From Methylocystis silviterrae (lineage in GTDB: Bacteria; Pseudomonadota; Alphaproteobacteria; Rhizobiales; Beijerinckiaceae), in NCBI RefSeq assembly GCF_013350005.1, contig NZ_JABVWW010000003.1, positions 62,001 to 126,000 on the forward strand: DNA of 64,000 nt, written 5' to 3'. The notes beneath the pieces are model-generated. The model was not told where the DNA came from. It searched no databases and worked only from the letters and a program-made list of their open reading frames with translations. Made by a program: the position numbers and the translations under genes. Of this stretch, positions 16,824 through 25,091 are shown in pieces; position 1 is the stretch's first letter; each line of letters starts with the position of its first letter.

Positions 16824-18122
16824 TTATTTGCTCAGTTTGTTTCGTTTTGTTTCGAGTTCAGCTTTGGCCAGCGACACCCTCGCGATCAGGCCGCCGCCGG
16901 TCCGCTCATCCAACGTGAGGCGTCCGCCGTGAGCTTCCACGATCCCGCGGGCGATCGCCAAGCCCAGCCCGAAGCCCGCGTTTGCGTTCGAGGACGCGCC
17001 GACGTCTCCTCGCTCGAAAGGCTCTAGCATCGATTCCCTCTTTTCCTGGGGGATGCCCGGACCCCTGTCGACGACCTCGACAACCGCTGCGTCATCGCTT
17101 TCCCACAGCCGAACCTCGGGGCTTTCCCCGTATTTTACGGCATTGTCTATGAGGTTGGAGAACGCGCGTTCCAAATCGTCTGGACTGCCCAGAACGCTTA
17201 AGTGATCGACTCCGTCGTAACGTGCGTCGGCGCCCATATCGCCGAACTGATCGACAACCGCCTGCAACAGGCTCGCCAGATCCAGCGTCACGACTTCCTG
17301 CTGGAAACCGCCGCGCAAGTAGTCCAGGCAGCCGCGGACCATCGCCTCCATCTGGTCGAGGTCACGCAGTAGTTTCACTTTCGTGTCGCTGCTTTCGATG
17401 TATTCGGCGCGAAGACGCATGCGCGTAATCGGCGTTCGAAGGTCATGGCTAACGGACGTCAGCATCCGCGTTCGTTGGGAGGCCATCTCCGCGATGCGAC
17501 GCTGCATGCGATTGAAGGCCCGCGTCGCCTTACGGACCTCTTCGGGACCTGTCTCCTGCAACTGCGCCGGGATACTGTCGAGTCCGAAGGACTCCACAGC
17601 CTTGGCGAAGTTGGTGAGCGGACGCGTGAGCGACAACGCGGCCCATAAGGAGAAGACGAACAAACTGATCGCGATGAAGCCGACGGTGACGATCGCGAAT
17701 CGAGGAAATCCGAGAGGCCGGGCAGGAGCGTCGAGCAGGAATTGCTGACCGTCGTGCAACGACCCGCTAAATCGCTTGTCGTCATCGTGCGCTCCGATCT
17801 CGACCCCGACGGGAAGGCGAGACCGGAAATAAACTGGCTGGCCCCCGTCGCGCGCGGCGACTCCCGGCTCTGAGAGCGCGACGTGAAACCCCGGAAGGTT
17901 TGCGTTAAAGGCTGTGGCGATGGCTGGCCTTTCCGCTGCGGAAGCGGCGTCCAGCGCCGTCAGGGCCGCCACGACGACGGAGGCGCTCAGGTCCCGAGGG
18001 TGGCCGGGAGCGGGTTCAGACAAGAAAAGGATCGTCGTTACCGCCGCGTGGAACAGGCCGACGCATAGGAGGAGGAGAAGTCCCAGCTGCACATTGATGT
18101 TTCGGAGCGCAGACGTTTTCAA
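16824..18122 (-). CDS. EnvZ-like sensor histidine kinase
   Basis: A 432-residue membrane kinase. Helix one (about 11-35) and helix two (about 143-165) enclose a periplasmic sensor of roughly 105 residues. A HAMP domain follows (about 165-215, RPLTNFAKAVESFG). The dimerisation and phosphoacceptor motif SVSHDLRTPITRMRLR has His226 and is close to EnvZ. The ATPase domain has NLIDNAVKYG (N box), DRGPGIPQEKRESMLEPFERG (G1, F boxes) and GFGLGLAIARG (G2). It starts with TTG in TTGA, overlapping the response regulator stop, so expression is coupled. The C-terminal tail ETKRNKLSK encodes a GTTTC direct repeat on the opposite strand. The signal it senses is unknown. Confidence 0.92.
   Translation of the reverse strand: MKTSALRNINVQLGLLLLLCVGLFHAAVTTILFLSEPAPGHPRDLSASVVVAALTALDAASAAERPAIATAFNANLPGFHVALSEPGVAARDGGQPVYFRSRLPVGVEIGAHDDDKRFSGSLHDGQQFLLDAPARPLGFPRFAIVTVGFIAISLFVFSLWAALSLTRPLTNFAKAVESFGLDSIPAQLQETGPEEVRKATRAFNRMQRRIAEMASQRTRMLTSVSHDLRTPITRMRLRAEYIESSDTKVKLLRDLDQMEAMVRGCLDYLRGGFQQEVVTLDLASLLQAVVDQFGDMGADARYDGVDHLSVLGSPDDLERAFSNLIDNAVKYGESPEVRLWESDDAAVVEVVDRGPGIPQEKRESMLEPFERGDVGASSNANAGFGLGLAIARGIVEAHGGRLTLDERTGGGLIARVSLAKAELETKRNKLSK
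16839..16853 (-). promoter_or_regulatory. Candidate response-regulator box upstream of the glycosyltransferase
   Basis: On the + strand the sequence is GTTTC-GTTTT-GTTTC, a direct repeat with 10-base periodicity. The same pattern recurs at 18926-18940 and 19973-19987, always upstream of a minus-strand gene. Here it falls in the last codons of the kinase gene, so it may be coincidental coding sequence; a regulatory role is inference. Confidence 0.4.
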
Positions 18123-18853
18123 TGAATGCTGACTTTCGCCGTGAACGTGTAGCCCATCGAGCGGATCGTCTGAATGAGCGTCGGGTCTCGCGGGTCATTC
18201 TCGATCTTTTGACGAAGCCGGCTGATTAGGATGTCCACGCTCCGCTCGGTCGTGGACGACGCCTTCAGCTCGTCGCGCGAGAATATTTTTCCGGGATTAC
18301 GGCAGAGCGTCAGCAGCAGGTCGAATTCCGCGCTGGTCAGAATCACCCTTACGCCGGTCGGGCCCAACAGGCGCCGTGTGGAAGAGTCCAGGAGGAATCC
18401 AGAAAACCTATAGACGCTAATGTTCTGGGACGACTCAAGATCCGGGGCAGTCCGCCGGAGGACGGCCCCGATGCGCGCGAGCAGTTCACGCGGAACGAAG
18501 GGTTTGACCAGATAATCGTCGGCCCCGAGTTCGATTCCAAGTATCCGGTCAGTGTCTTCGCCGCGCGCGGTCAGCATGATCAATGGGGGGCTTCCCGAAT
18601 TCCGCAAGCGCATGCAGATGGAAAATCCATCCTCATCGGGAAGGTTGACGTCGAGCACGATGAGATCGACCCGCTCCCTCGCGAGAACCTCGTCCATCTG
18701 TCTGCCGTCACGGGCGAGCATCACCTTAAACCCGTTGTCGCTGAGATATTTCGATAAGAGCGATCGAATATCCTCGTCGTCCTCTACAACGAGGATCCAT
18801 CGTCTATCGGCGGCGCTTGATGCGAGTTCGTTCAAGGTCGGGAGTTCATCCAC
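18119..18853 (-). CDS. OmpR/PhoB-family response regulator
   Basis: A 244-residue two-domain regulator. The receiver domain (about 18-130) has the acidic pair VVEDDEDI, phosphoacceptor Asp68 in LIVLDVNLPDEDGF, Thr in MLTARGE and Lys in YLVKPF. The C-terminal winged helix (about 145-240) has TSAEFDLLLTLCRNPGKIFSR and the recognition-helix region RSVDILISRLRQKIE. It starts with GTG. It is the first gene of a pair with the kinase. A direct-repeat box lies about 73 bases upstream, which fits autoregulation, common in this family. Confidence 0.93.
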   Translation of the reverse strand: MDELPTLNELASSAADRRWILVVEDDEDIRSLLSKYLSDNGFKVMLARDGRQMDEVLARERVDLIVLDVNLPDEDGFSICMRLRNSGSPPLIMLTARGEDTDRILGIELGADDYLVKPFVPRELLARIGAVLRRTAPDLESSQNISVYRFSGFLLDSSTRRLLGPTGVRVILTSAEFDLLLTLCRNPGKIFSRDELKASSTTERSVDILISRLRQKIENDPRDPTLIQTIRSMGYTFTAKVSIH

Positions 18854-18879
18854 TCGCGGCTCCGAGCCAGCGGCGAGTT

Positions 18880-18896
18880 CCGAACCTAGGGTTCGG
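18880..18896. promoter_or_regulatory. Inverted repeat in the response regulator leader
   Basis: CCGAACC-TAG-GGTTCGG, seven-base perfect arms, 27 bases upstream of the GTG start of the response regulator. It could be an operator or an mRNA hairpin; no assigned factor. Confidence 0.4.
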
Positions 18897-18903
18897 CACA
18901 GCT

Positions 18904-18940
18904 GTGTCGAGATTTTGGCGCGTTTGTTTCATTTTGTCGC
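18904..18940 (-). promoter_or_regulatory. Candidate regulator box and promoter element of the two-component operon
   Basis: A 37-base element, GTGTCGAGATTT followed at a fixed 22-base offset by GTTTC-ATTTT-GTCGC. A near copy with the same offset is at 19951-19987 upstream of the sulfotransferase gene. The spaced GTTTC words suit an OmpR-family dimer, and TTCATTTTGT resembles the RstA consensus TACATNTNGTTACA. Function is inferred from position and conservation only. Confidence 0.5.
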
Positions 18941-19037
18941 GTGCAAGGCAGCCTATTACAGCCTCCAATCGAACGCCATCCCGCCACCTCACGCCCGGAG
19001 GCAGTCTGAATTCGAACGAACGCTGGCGTCGCTCAAG

Positions 19038-19075
19038 GAGCCGGCTTCAAAAATAAGAGCCGGCTTCAAAAATAA
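19038..19075. repeat. Perfect 19-base tandem duplication at the sulfotransferase 3' end
   Basis: Two adjacent identical copies of GAGCCGGCTTCAAAAATAA, at 19038-19056 and 19057-19075. On the minus strand the second unit creates the TGA stop (19047-19049) of the sulfotransferase gene, so the present C-terminus FEAGSYF depends on the duplication. It is probably a recent slippage event. Confidence 0.9.
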
Positions 19076-19868
19076 CTTCAGGATAGAACCGTAGCAAAAA
19101 ATCTCGGTAATGATGAATTACATATAAGATAACGCCTCTCGGCAAAGCATCTCGCCATTCAGTGCTGCTTCCACAGCGATAGTGCGACGAGAGATCTATC
19201 ACGCCCTGTTGCCGGCCGGTCATCGCAGCAAACGAAAACCTATCAGGATCGGGCATTGATGCATTTCTTAAGACCTCCGTTCGAGACATTTCGCGAAAGA
19301 AGTTTGCTGCGTTTGCGGTCATGTCCTCCATGCGCAACGTAACGATTCGTGAGTCGTCGTAATTCCACGCGATCATGTCGTACAAAGGACCGTTGGTCTC
19401 CGGCTGAAAGTGACTCGATTCCAGAAATGACAAGGTCAAGGCCATGCCGACGTCTTTGTCGACTTCACTTAAAACATTCCTCTGACGAGCCAGGAAGTCC
19501 CATCCATCAATCGGATGTGTTCGGAGGTGGGAGTAGTATGCGGAGACGATTACACTCATGGGATTTCTTATCACATGCATGCACTGCATGTTCGCAGATA
19601 TATGGTTGTTTATGCCAGAATAGTCAGCATTCAGCGCGACAATGACATCATTGCCGGAGTTGAGCGCCATTTCCATAGTATATCCTGACTCTGGGCATTG
19701 ACGTCCCCACGGGATCGCGATGTATTTAAAATTATTCTCGCGGCAAATATCCATAACTATCGATGTTAGCCAGATCGATGCGCACTTGTGGTGCGTAAAT
19801 AATGCAAGTTTTTTGCGTTTGTTTAGCAAATAACGAATGCGATTGGCGATATGAAAAGCATTTATCAC
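19047..19868 (-). CDS. Sulfotransferase-like protein
   Basis: A 273-residue protein with PAPS-dependent sulfotransferase motifs. The 5'-phosphosulfate loop is THHKCASIW (about residues 25-33). The 3'-phosphate motif is RNPMSVIVSAYYSH (about 101-114). A late CGSSTEWRDALP matches the conserved substrate/PAPS-closing region. It probably sulfates a carbohydrate, perhaps the product of the nearby glycosyltransferase. It starts with GTG. The gene is AT-richer than the housekeeping genes around it, suggesting transfer. Its stop codon lies in a 19-base tandem duplication. A regulatory box shared with the two-component operon lies about 105 bases upstream. Confidence 0.78.
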   Translation of the reverse strand: MINAFHIANRIRYLLNKRKKLALFTHHKCASIWLTSIVMDICRENNFKYIAIPWGRQCPESGYTMEMALNSGNDVIVALNADYSGINNHISANMQCMHVIRNPMSVIVSAYYSHLRTHPIDGWDFLARQRNVLSEVDKDVGMALTLSFLESSHFQPETNGPLYDMIAWNYDDSRIVTLRMEDMTANAANFFREMSRTEVLRNASMPDPDRFSFAAMTGRQQGVIDLSSHYRCGSSTEWRDALPRGVILYVIHHYRDFLLRFYPEVIFEAGSYF

Positions 19869-19950
19869 TTTAGTCTCTGACGCCTAGCAGAACAGTTTTA
19901 GTGCTCGCGGCTTGGCCGGGCAGGTGGACGCTCGAATATTCCGCACGGGA

Positions 19951-19987
19951 GTGTCGAGATTTCGGCTGGCCGGTTTCATTTTGTTTC
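19951..19987 (-). promoter_or_regulatory. Second copy of the candidate regulator box, upstream of the sulfotransferase
   Basis: GTGTCGAGATTT at 19951, then GTTTC-ATTTT-GTTTC at 19973-19987, with the same 22-base offset as the element at 18904-18940. This copy has a perfect direct repeat of GTTTC at 10-base spacing and is the best match in the window to the RstA-type consensus. It lies on the same side of, and in the same orientation to, its minus-strand gene. Confidence 0.5.
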
Positions 19988-20177
19988 TGACAGTCGGGCC
20001 TATCTGTATTTCGTAAGATAAATCACGGGTTTAATTTGGGGCATGACTTGCCGAGATTGAGTTCGCCCGCCGCCCGCCGGCCGGCTGCAATCTCGCGGTT
20101 GGCGCTTGTGAAGCCATTCACCTGCAGAGAAGCGTTGGCTCACGACAGCCGCCGATCTTCTTCAATCGCCTACGCGA

Positions 20178-20375
20178 TTGAGGCAGACGATTTCCCTTGA
20201 TAATAGTCAGGTAAGCGACCTTAGCCGACTCGCTGGGCTAGCCTGCTTGCAGAGCCTTTCGCTTAATAATTCGCCGGTAGGCGACCTTGGGGAGGTGTGT
20301 GTTGAACGCGCCGAGCGAGCGGCCGCATTGGAGGAAACTCTCGGGCAGCAAGGCGTCTTGTATGTAAGCACATAA
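20178..20375 (+). pseudogene. Leucine-rich-repeat protein remnant
   Basis: A 65-codon open stretch whose first half is clearly leucine-rich repeat: LDNSQVSDLSRLAGLACL then QSLSLNNSPVGDL, a repeat of about 22 residues. The rest (ERAERAAALEETLGQQGVLYVST) is not repeat-like, and no signal, start region or full domain surrounds it. It is most likely the scar of a larger LRR protein gene lost by deletion. The flanking 19.88-20.17 kb holds no other coding sequence that I can support. Confidence 0.5.
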
Positions 20376-20423
20376 AGAAATCTTTATATCTTTATTGCCT
20401 TTCTCGACCGCCCCTGCTATAGG
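20372..20423 (+). promoter_or_regulatory. Probable ahcY promoter with inverted-repeat operator
   Basis: The operator-like inverted repeat ATAAAGA-AA-TCTTTAT (20372-20387) is followed by a third TCTTTAT (20389-20395). It adjoins a promoter-like TTGCCT (20395-20400), a 17-base spacer, and TATAGG (20418-20423). The AT-rich palindrome stands out in GC-rich DNA. From memory it is reminiscent of ArsR-family SahR operators that control S-adenosylhomocysteine recycling genes in Proteobacteria; the match is not verified. It implies a leader of about 200 bases. Confidence 0.55.
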
Positions 20424-20484
20424 CTGGTCCCGAGCCGCTGGGCTGGACCAGCGGCGGGAATTCGGTTGAGCCGTTCCTTGGCGC

Positions 20485-20587
20485 GTCATTCCCGGCAGGC
20501 AGCGGGCCGGACCGGGAATCCAGAGCCGACGCAGAAACGACGGTTTTGCTCTGGATTCCTGATCGCGCTTCGCGCGTCGGGAATGAC
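20485..20587. repeat. Interspersed palindromic repeat in the ahcY leader
   Basis: A 103-base element with terminal inverted arms GTCATTCCCG (20485-20494) and CGGGAATGAC (20578-20587). Inner arms ACCGGGAATCCAGAGC and GCTCTGGATTCCTG pair imperfectly, and a GCGC-TTC-GCGCG mini-hairpin lies near the right end. Elements of this GGGAATCCAGAGC type are, to my knowledge, common between genes in alphaproteobacteria. It sits 41 bases before the ahcY start, so it would be transcribed as part of the mRNA leader. Confidence 0.75.
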
Positions 20588-20628
20588 ATTCGAGACCAAG
20601 CCGCGCAAAAGAAACAGAAGGATTTCGC

Positions 20629-22038
20629 ATGACCGCACATCACTTTAACGATTTCGCCGTCACCGACCTTTCGCTGGCCGAATGGGGCCGCAAGGAAATC
20701 GCCATCGCCGAGACGGAAATGCCGGGCCTGATGGCGACCCGCGCCGAATATGGCCCGTCGCAGCCGCTGAAAGGCGCGCGCGTCGCCGGCTCGCTGCACA
20801 TGACCATCCAGACGGCCGTGCTGATCGAGACTTTGAAGGCGCTCGGCGCCGATGTGCGCTGGGCCTCCTGCAACATCTATTCGACGCAGGACCACGCAGC
20901 CGCCGCCATCGCCGCGACCGGCACGCCGGTCTTCGCCAAGAAGGGCGAGAGCCTCGAAGACTATTGGGATTACACCCACAAGATCTTCGAATGGGGCGAC
21001 GGCGGCTGCCCGAACATGATCCTCGACGACGGCGGCGACGCCACGCTCCTCATTCATCTGGGCCTGCGCGCCGAGCAGGGCGACGTCGCCTTCCTCGAAA
21101 CCGCTTCGAATGAAGAAGAAGAGGTTCTCTACGCCTCGATCAAGAAGCGCCTGAAAGCCAATCCGGGCTTCTACAAGCGCAACGCTGAGGCGATCAAAGG
21201 CGTCACCGAAGAGACGACGACGGGCGTGCATCGCCTTTATGTCATGCACAAGGAGGGTAAGCTCCTCTGGCCGGCGATCAACGTCAACGACTCGGTGACG
21301 AAGTCGAAATTCGACAATCTCTATGGCTGCCGCGAGTCGCTCGTTGATGGCGTGCGCCGCGCCACCGACGTGATGATGGCCGGCAAGGTCGCCGTCATCG
21401 CCGGCTATGGCGACGTGGGCAAAGGCTCGGCCGCTTCGCTGCGCAACGCCGGTTGCCGCGTGCTCGTCACCGAAATCGACCCGATCTGCGCCCTGCAGGC
21501 GGCGATGGAAGGTTATGAAGTCACGACGATGGAAGACGCCGCGCCGCGCGGCGACATCTTCTGCACGGCGACCGGCAATGTCGACGTCATCACCGTCGAC
21601 CATATGCGCGCCATGAAGGACCGCGCCATCGTCTGCAACATCGGCCATTTCGACTCGGAGATTCAGGTCGCTGGCCTGAAGAACCTGAAGTGGCACAATG
21701 TGAAGCCGCAGGTCGACGAGATCGAGTTTGCGGACGGCAAGCGCATCCTGCTGCTCGCCGAAGGCCGCCTCGTGAACCTCGGCTGCGCGACGGGCCATCC
21801 GTCTTTCGTGATGTCGGCGTCCTTCACCAATCAGACGCTGGCGCAGATCGAGCTGTGGACCAAGCAGGGCCAGTATCCGGTCGGCGTCTACACGCTGCCC
21901 AAGCACCTGGACGAGAAGGTCGCCTCGCTGCATCTCGACAAGATCGGCGTGAAGCTGACGCAGATGACCGACGAGCAGGCCAAATATCTGAACCTGCCGA
22001 AGAACGGCCCGTTCAAGCCGGACCATTACCGCTACTGA
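20629..22038 (+). CDS. ahcY: Adenosylhomocysteinase (S-adenosylhomocysteine hydrolase)
   Basis: A 469-residue NAD-dependent enzyme that splits S-adenosylhomocysteine into homocysteine and adenosine, clearing the inhibitor left by methyltransferases. Hallmarks are [23 protein letters not shown], the substrate-binding [25 protein letters not shown], the NAD-binding loop [33 protein letters not shown] and the C-terminal [14 protein letters not shown] with the NAD-contacting Lys and Tyr. Length includes the roughly 40-residue insert usual in bacterial forms. The start follows AGAAGGA. A strong terminator lies directly downstream. Confidence 0.98.
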   Translation: MTAHHFNDFAVTDLSLAEWGRKEIAIAETEMPGLMATRAEYGPSQPLKGARVAGSLHMTIQTAVLIETLKALGADVRWASCNIYSTQDHAAAAIAATGTPVFAKKGESLEDYWDYTHKIFEWGDGGCPNMILDDGGDATLLIHLGLRAEQGDVAFLETASNEEEEVLYASIKKRLKANPGFYKRNAEAIKGVTEETTTGVHRLYVMHKEGKLLWPAINVNDSVTKSKFDNLYGCRESLVDGVRRATDVMMAGKVAVIAGYGDVGKGSAASLRNAGCRVLVTEIDPICALQAAMEGYEVTTMEDAAPRGDIFCTATGNVDVITVDHMRAMKDRAIVCNIGHFDSEIQVAGLKNLKWHNVKPQVDEIEFADGKRILLLAEGRLVNLGCATGHPSFVMSASFTNQTLAQIELWTKQGQYPVGVYTLPKHLDEKVASLHLDKIGVKLTQMTDEQAKYLNLPKNGPFKPDHYRY

Positions 22039-22063
22039 CCCGGTTCAGGTATTCGCCGATTTG

Positions 22064-22099
22064 CGGCCTCGCTCCCTGCCTGGAGCGAGGCCGTCTTTT
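22064..22099 (+). terminator. Rho-independent terminator of ahcY
   Basis: CGGCCTCGCTCC (22064-22075) pairs perfectly with GGAGCGAGGCCG (22082-22093), with a six-base loop, followed by TCTTTT. It is 25 bases past the ahcY stop codon. Confidence 0.93.
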
Positions 22100-22163
22100 A
22101 AGAGGCCTGCGAGCAAGGCAATCGGTTGAAGGCTGGGCGTTGCGCATCCTTCCCCTGGACGGG

Positions 22164-22281
22164 GACCCCGCGAAGTGGGGTCGGACGGGTAAAAGTTTGC
22201 TCAAAGGCGTGGTCCGCAGCAAAGTTTACGCAGGCTGCGTAAATTTGCCTGCGTCCGCCGACCTCCCCGCACGCGGGAGGT
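22164..22281. repeat. Cluster of hairpins between ahcY and the sensor kinase
   Basis: This spacer (22100-22586) holds at least three inverted repeats and no gene. GACCCC (22164-22169) pairs with GGGGTC (22177-22182). GCAAA-g-TTTACGCAG pairs with CTGCGTAAA-TTTGC around a single G (22219-22248), nearly perfect over 14 pairs. ACCTCCC (22261-22267) pairs with GGGAGGT (22275-22281). Such trains resemble mosaic intergenic repeats. The central 30-base palindrome could also be a protein-binding site. Confidence 0.65.
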
Positions 22282-22586
22282 ATCACGCGCCAAACGCTGG
22301 GGATCGAAGTTCGCCCGAACGCCCCGCACATTCGCTCTTCAAAGATTCCGTTTTGGGCAATTGCGCTTTAGATTGGGGTTGATTCGTGTGCGGCGCGCCA
22401 GGCGACGGACGGAGCCCTCCGTCTTCCTGTCGTCGGAGCCGATCCGCATCCTGCGCTCGGCAGGCTGCGTCCGCGTTCTGCAAGAACCGTTTACGGCGTT
22501 GTTGTGATGAGCACCCGCAATTGACCGTGGAGACCGGCTTTCATGACGCGCCAATTCGATCGCTTGCAAGCGGAGTCGTCCTCGCA

Positions 22587-25091
22587 ATGACGAGACGGCG
22601 GCGCGCGATCAACCACTCTGGCGCTCCTCCCTTTGTCGGCGCTTCCCTCGGGTCTTTGCTTTTATGGCTCGAGGCGACGCCGGCGCGCGCGGCAGGCTTC
22701 CTCGAGGATCTGGCGATCGATCCGCAGATCGTCAGCTTCGCCTTTAGCGGCGGACTGGCGATTTTCGCCGCGGCCATCGTCACGACGCATGTGCGCGAAC
22801 GCGCCGCCTGGCGTCGCCGCGAAGCCGCGTTGAGCGTCGAACTCGACGACGCTCGCGCCCAGCTCGGCCGGGCAAAAACCTTCCTCGCCTCCGAGCCGCA
22901 GATCTTCGTCGCCTGGACCACGCCCGACGCCGAGCCCGATATCCATTCTTCATCTCTGATCATGACCGGGGCTGTCGCCGCGCCGCGCCGCATATTGAGC
23001 TTTGGCGCCTGGCTTGTGCCCAAAGACGCTCAGGCGCTCGAAAGCGCCGTCGACCGTCTGCGAAAGAGCGGCGAAAGCTTCCGCTTGGCGCTTGCCGGCG
23101 TCGCCGGTCGGCATTTTGACGCCGACGGCCGGGCGGTTGGCGGCAGCGTCGTGTTGCGTATCCGTGAAGTCTCCGGCGACCGGTTGGAGCTGATCGGCCT
23201 TCGCGAGCGCTACGCGTCGGCGCAATCTGAACTCTCCGGTCTGCGCGCGATGCTTCAGGCGCTGCCCGCGCCATTTTGGATACGCGACGACGCGGGCGAA
23301 CTCGTCTTCGTCAACGACGCTTATGCGCAGGCGGTCGAAGCGAAGAATCCCGAGGACGCCCTCGCCCGCAAACTGGAGTTGCTCGACCAGTCGGCCCGCA
23401 GCGCCGCTGAGGACGCGCGCGCCAAAAACAGCGTCTGGCGCGAGCGCGTCAACGCCGTCGTCGCGGGCGCGCGCCATCGGCTCGACGTCACACAGGCCTC
23501 CGCCGCGGGCGCCGCCGCCGCCATCGCGATCGATCGTCATGAGGTCGAGACGGTGCGCGCCGATCTTGAACAGCAGATGCAATCGCATGTGCGCACGCTC
23601 GATCAGCTGCCGACGGCGGTCGCGAGCTTCGATCGCGCGCGGCGCCTGATGTACAGCAACGACGCTTACGCCAAGCTGTGGCAGCTTGACCCCAGGTTCC
23701 TCGAGCAACGGCCGACGGACGGACAGATTCTCGACCGTCTGCGCGCCGAGCAGCGCGTGCCCGTTGAGTCGGATTACAGGGCGTGGAAGGAGCGGCTGTT
23801 CGAAGCCTATCGCTCGCCAGAGCCCATACGTCACACGTGGCATCTGCCGGATGGCCGCATCATCGACGTCGTCGCGCATCCGAACCCCAAAGGCGGCGTC
23901 ACCTATCTTTATGACGACGCCACTAAGGCTTACGATCTCCAGACGCGCTTCAACGCGCTTGCCCGCATGCAGAGCGAAACGCTCGAGACGCTGCATGAGG
24001 GCGTGGCGGTTTTCGGTTCCGACGGGCGTTTGAAGTTCAGCAATCCCGCCTTCGCCCATCTGTGGCGGCTCGATCCCGAGGAGCTTACGAAGCGGCCGCG
24101 CTTCGACGCGCTCGCCGCGAAATGCCGCGCGCTGCACGCCACAGAGGAGACATGGGGGGCGTTGCAGGGCTTTGTCACCGGTCTCAATGAACTGCGCGAA
24201 GGCTTCACCCGGCGCATCGAACGCAGCGACGGCGTCGTCTTGGACTGTACGGCGCAGTCGTTGCTCGACGGCGCGGCGCTCCTCACCTTCGTCGACGTTT
24301 CCGCCGACGTGAATGTCGAGCGCGCGCTGACGGACCGCAACAAGGCGCTGCTCGCCGCCGAAAAGCTGCGCAATGACTTCATCCATCACGTCAGTTATGA
24401 GCTGCGCTCGCCGCTCAACAACATCAACGGCTTCGTGCATCTCCTCGGAGAGGACTCGACCGGCCCGCTCAATCCGCGCCAGCGCGAATATCTTGGCTAT
24501 GTCAACAAATCCTCCGCGGCGCTGCTCGCCATCGTCGACGATATTCTCGATCTGGCGACCATCGACGAAGATGCGCTGGAGCTTGAAGTTTCCGAGGTCG
24601 ACGTCGAGGCGACGATGCGCGCGGCGATCGAAGGCGTGCAGGATCGGCTCGCCGAAAATTCGATCGACGTGCAGATCGTCGCCATGGACGATGTCGGAAC
24701 GTTCCGCGGCGACGCCAAACGCGTGCGCCAGATCCTGTTCAATCTTCTTTCGAACGCCATCGGCTTTTCGCGTCCGGGGCAGACGGTGACGCTTGCCGTG
24801 TTGCGGCGCGAGACCGAAATCGTCTTCAAAGTCACGGATCGCGGCCGCGGCATTTCGCCGGAAATCCTCGAACGCATCTTCGATCGCTTTGAGTCGCACA
24901 CTGCCGGTTCCCGCCACCGCGGCGTCGGGCTCGGCCTTTCCATCGTGCGCGCCTTGATGGAGCTGCATGGCGGCAGGGTCTTGATTGATTCCGCCCCTGG
25001 CGAAGGCACGACCGTGACCTGCATCTTTCCGGCGCATGCCGCGCATGAAGAGGCGCGTCTCCTCGCGGCGAGCGCTGGAGGCGCAGAATGA
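22587..25091 (+). CDS. Membrane-anchored multi-PAS sensor histidine kinase
   Basis: An 834-residue kinase. Two hydrophobic segments occur near the N-terminus (SLGSLLLWLEATPARA and IVSFAFSGGLAIFAAAIV). Then come about 400 residues with PAS-like modules (for example PAPFWIRDDAGELVFVNDAYA, LPTAVASFDRARRLMYSNDAYA, LHEGVAVFGSDGRLKFSNPAF). The phosphoacceptor motif FIHHVSYELRSPLNNI has His601. The ATPase domain has LFNLLSNAIGFS, DRGRGISPEILERIFDRF and GVGLGLSIVRALMELHGG. The ATG at 22587 is used; the frame is open to 22386 but that extension is not protein-like. No receiver domain or partner regulator is adjacent. The stop overlaps tsaE. In related genomes, as I recall, this kinase sits at the same place, but its signal is unknown. 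Confidence 0.9.
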   Translation: MTRRRRAINHSGAPPFVGASLGSLLLWLEATPARAAGFLEDLAIDPQIVSFAFSGGLAIFAAAIVTTHVRERAAWRRREAALSVELDDARAQLGRAKTFLASEPQIFVAWTTPDAEPDIHSSSLIMTGAVAAPRRILSFGAWLVPKDAQALESAVDRLRKSGESFRLALAGVAGRHFDADGRAVGGSVVLRIREVSGDRLELIGLRERYASAQSELSGLRAMLQALPAPFWIRDDAGELVFVNDAYAQAVEAKNPEDALARKLELLDQSARSAAEDARAKNSVWRERVNAVVAGARHRLDVTQASAAGAAAAIAIDRHEVETVRADLEQQMQSHVRTLDQLPTAVASFDRARRLMYSNDAYAKLWQLDPRFLEQRPTDGQILDRLRAEQRVPVESDYRAWKERLFEAYRSPEPIRHTWHLPDGRIIDVVAHPNPKGGVTYLYDDATKAYDLQTRFNALARMQSETLETLHEGVAVFGSDGRLKFSNPAFAHLWRLDPEELTKRPRFDALAAKCRALHATEETWGALQGFVTGLNELREGFTRRIERSDGVVLDCTAQSLLDGAALLTFVDVSADVNVERALTDRNKALLAAEKLRNDFIHHVSYELRSPLNNINGFVHLLGEDSTGPLNPRQREYLGYVNKSSAALLAIVDDILDLATIDEDALELEVSEVDVEATMRAAIEGVQDRLAENSIDVQIVAMDDVGTFRGDAKRVRQILFNLLSNAIGFSRPGQTVTLAVLRRETEIVFKVTDRGRGISPEILERIFDRFESHTAGSRHRGVGLGLSIVRALMELHGGRVLIDSAPGEGTTVTCIFPAHAAHEEARLLAASAGGAE

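Noticed and set aside
20424-20628. SAH or SAM riboswitch in the ahcY leader
   Set aside because: The leader is mostly an interspersed palindrome; I could not find the conserved SAH-riboswitch core or pseudoknot.
22950-25046. A 698-codon minus-strand frame antisense to the PAS kinase
   Set aside because: Shadow of a gene with clear kinase motifs.
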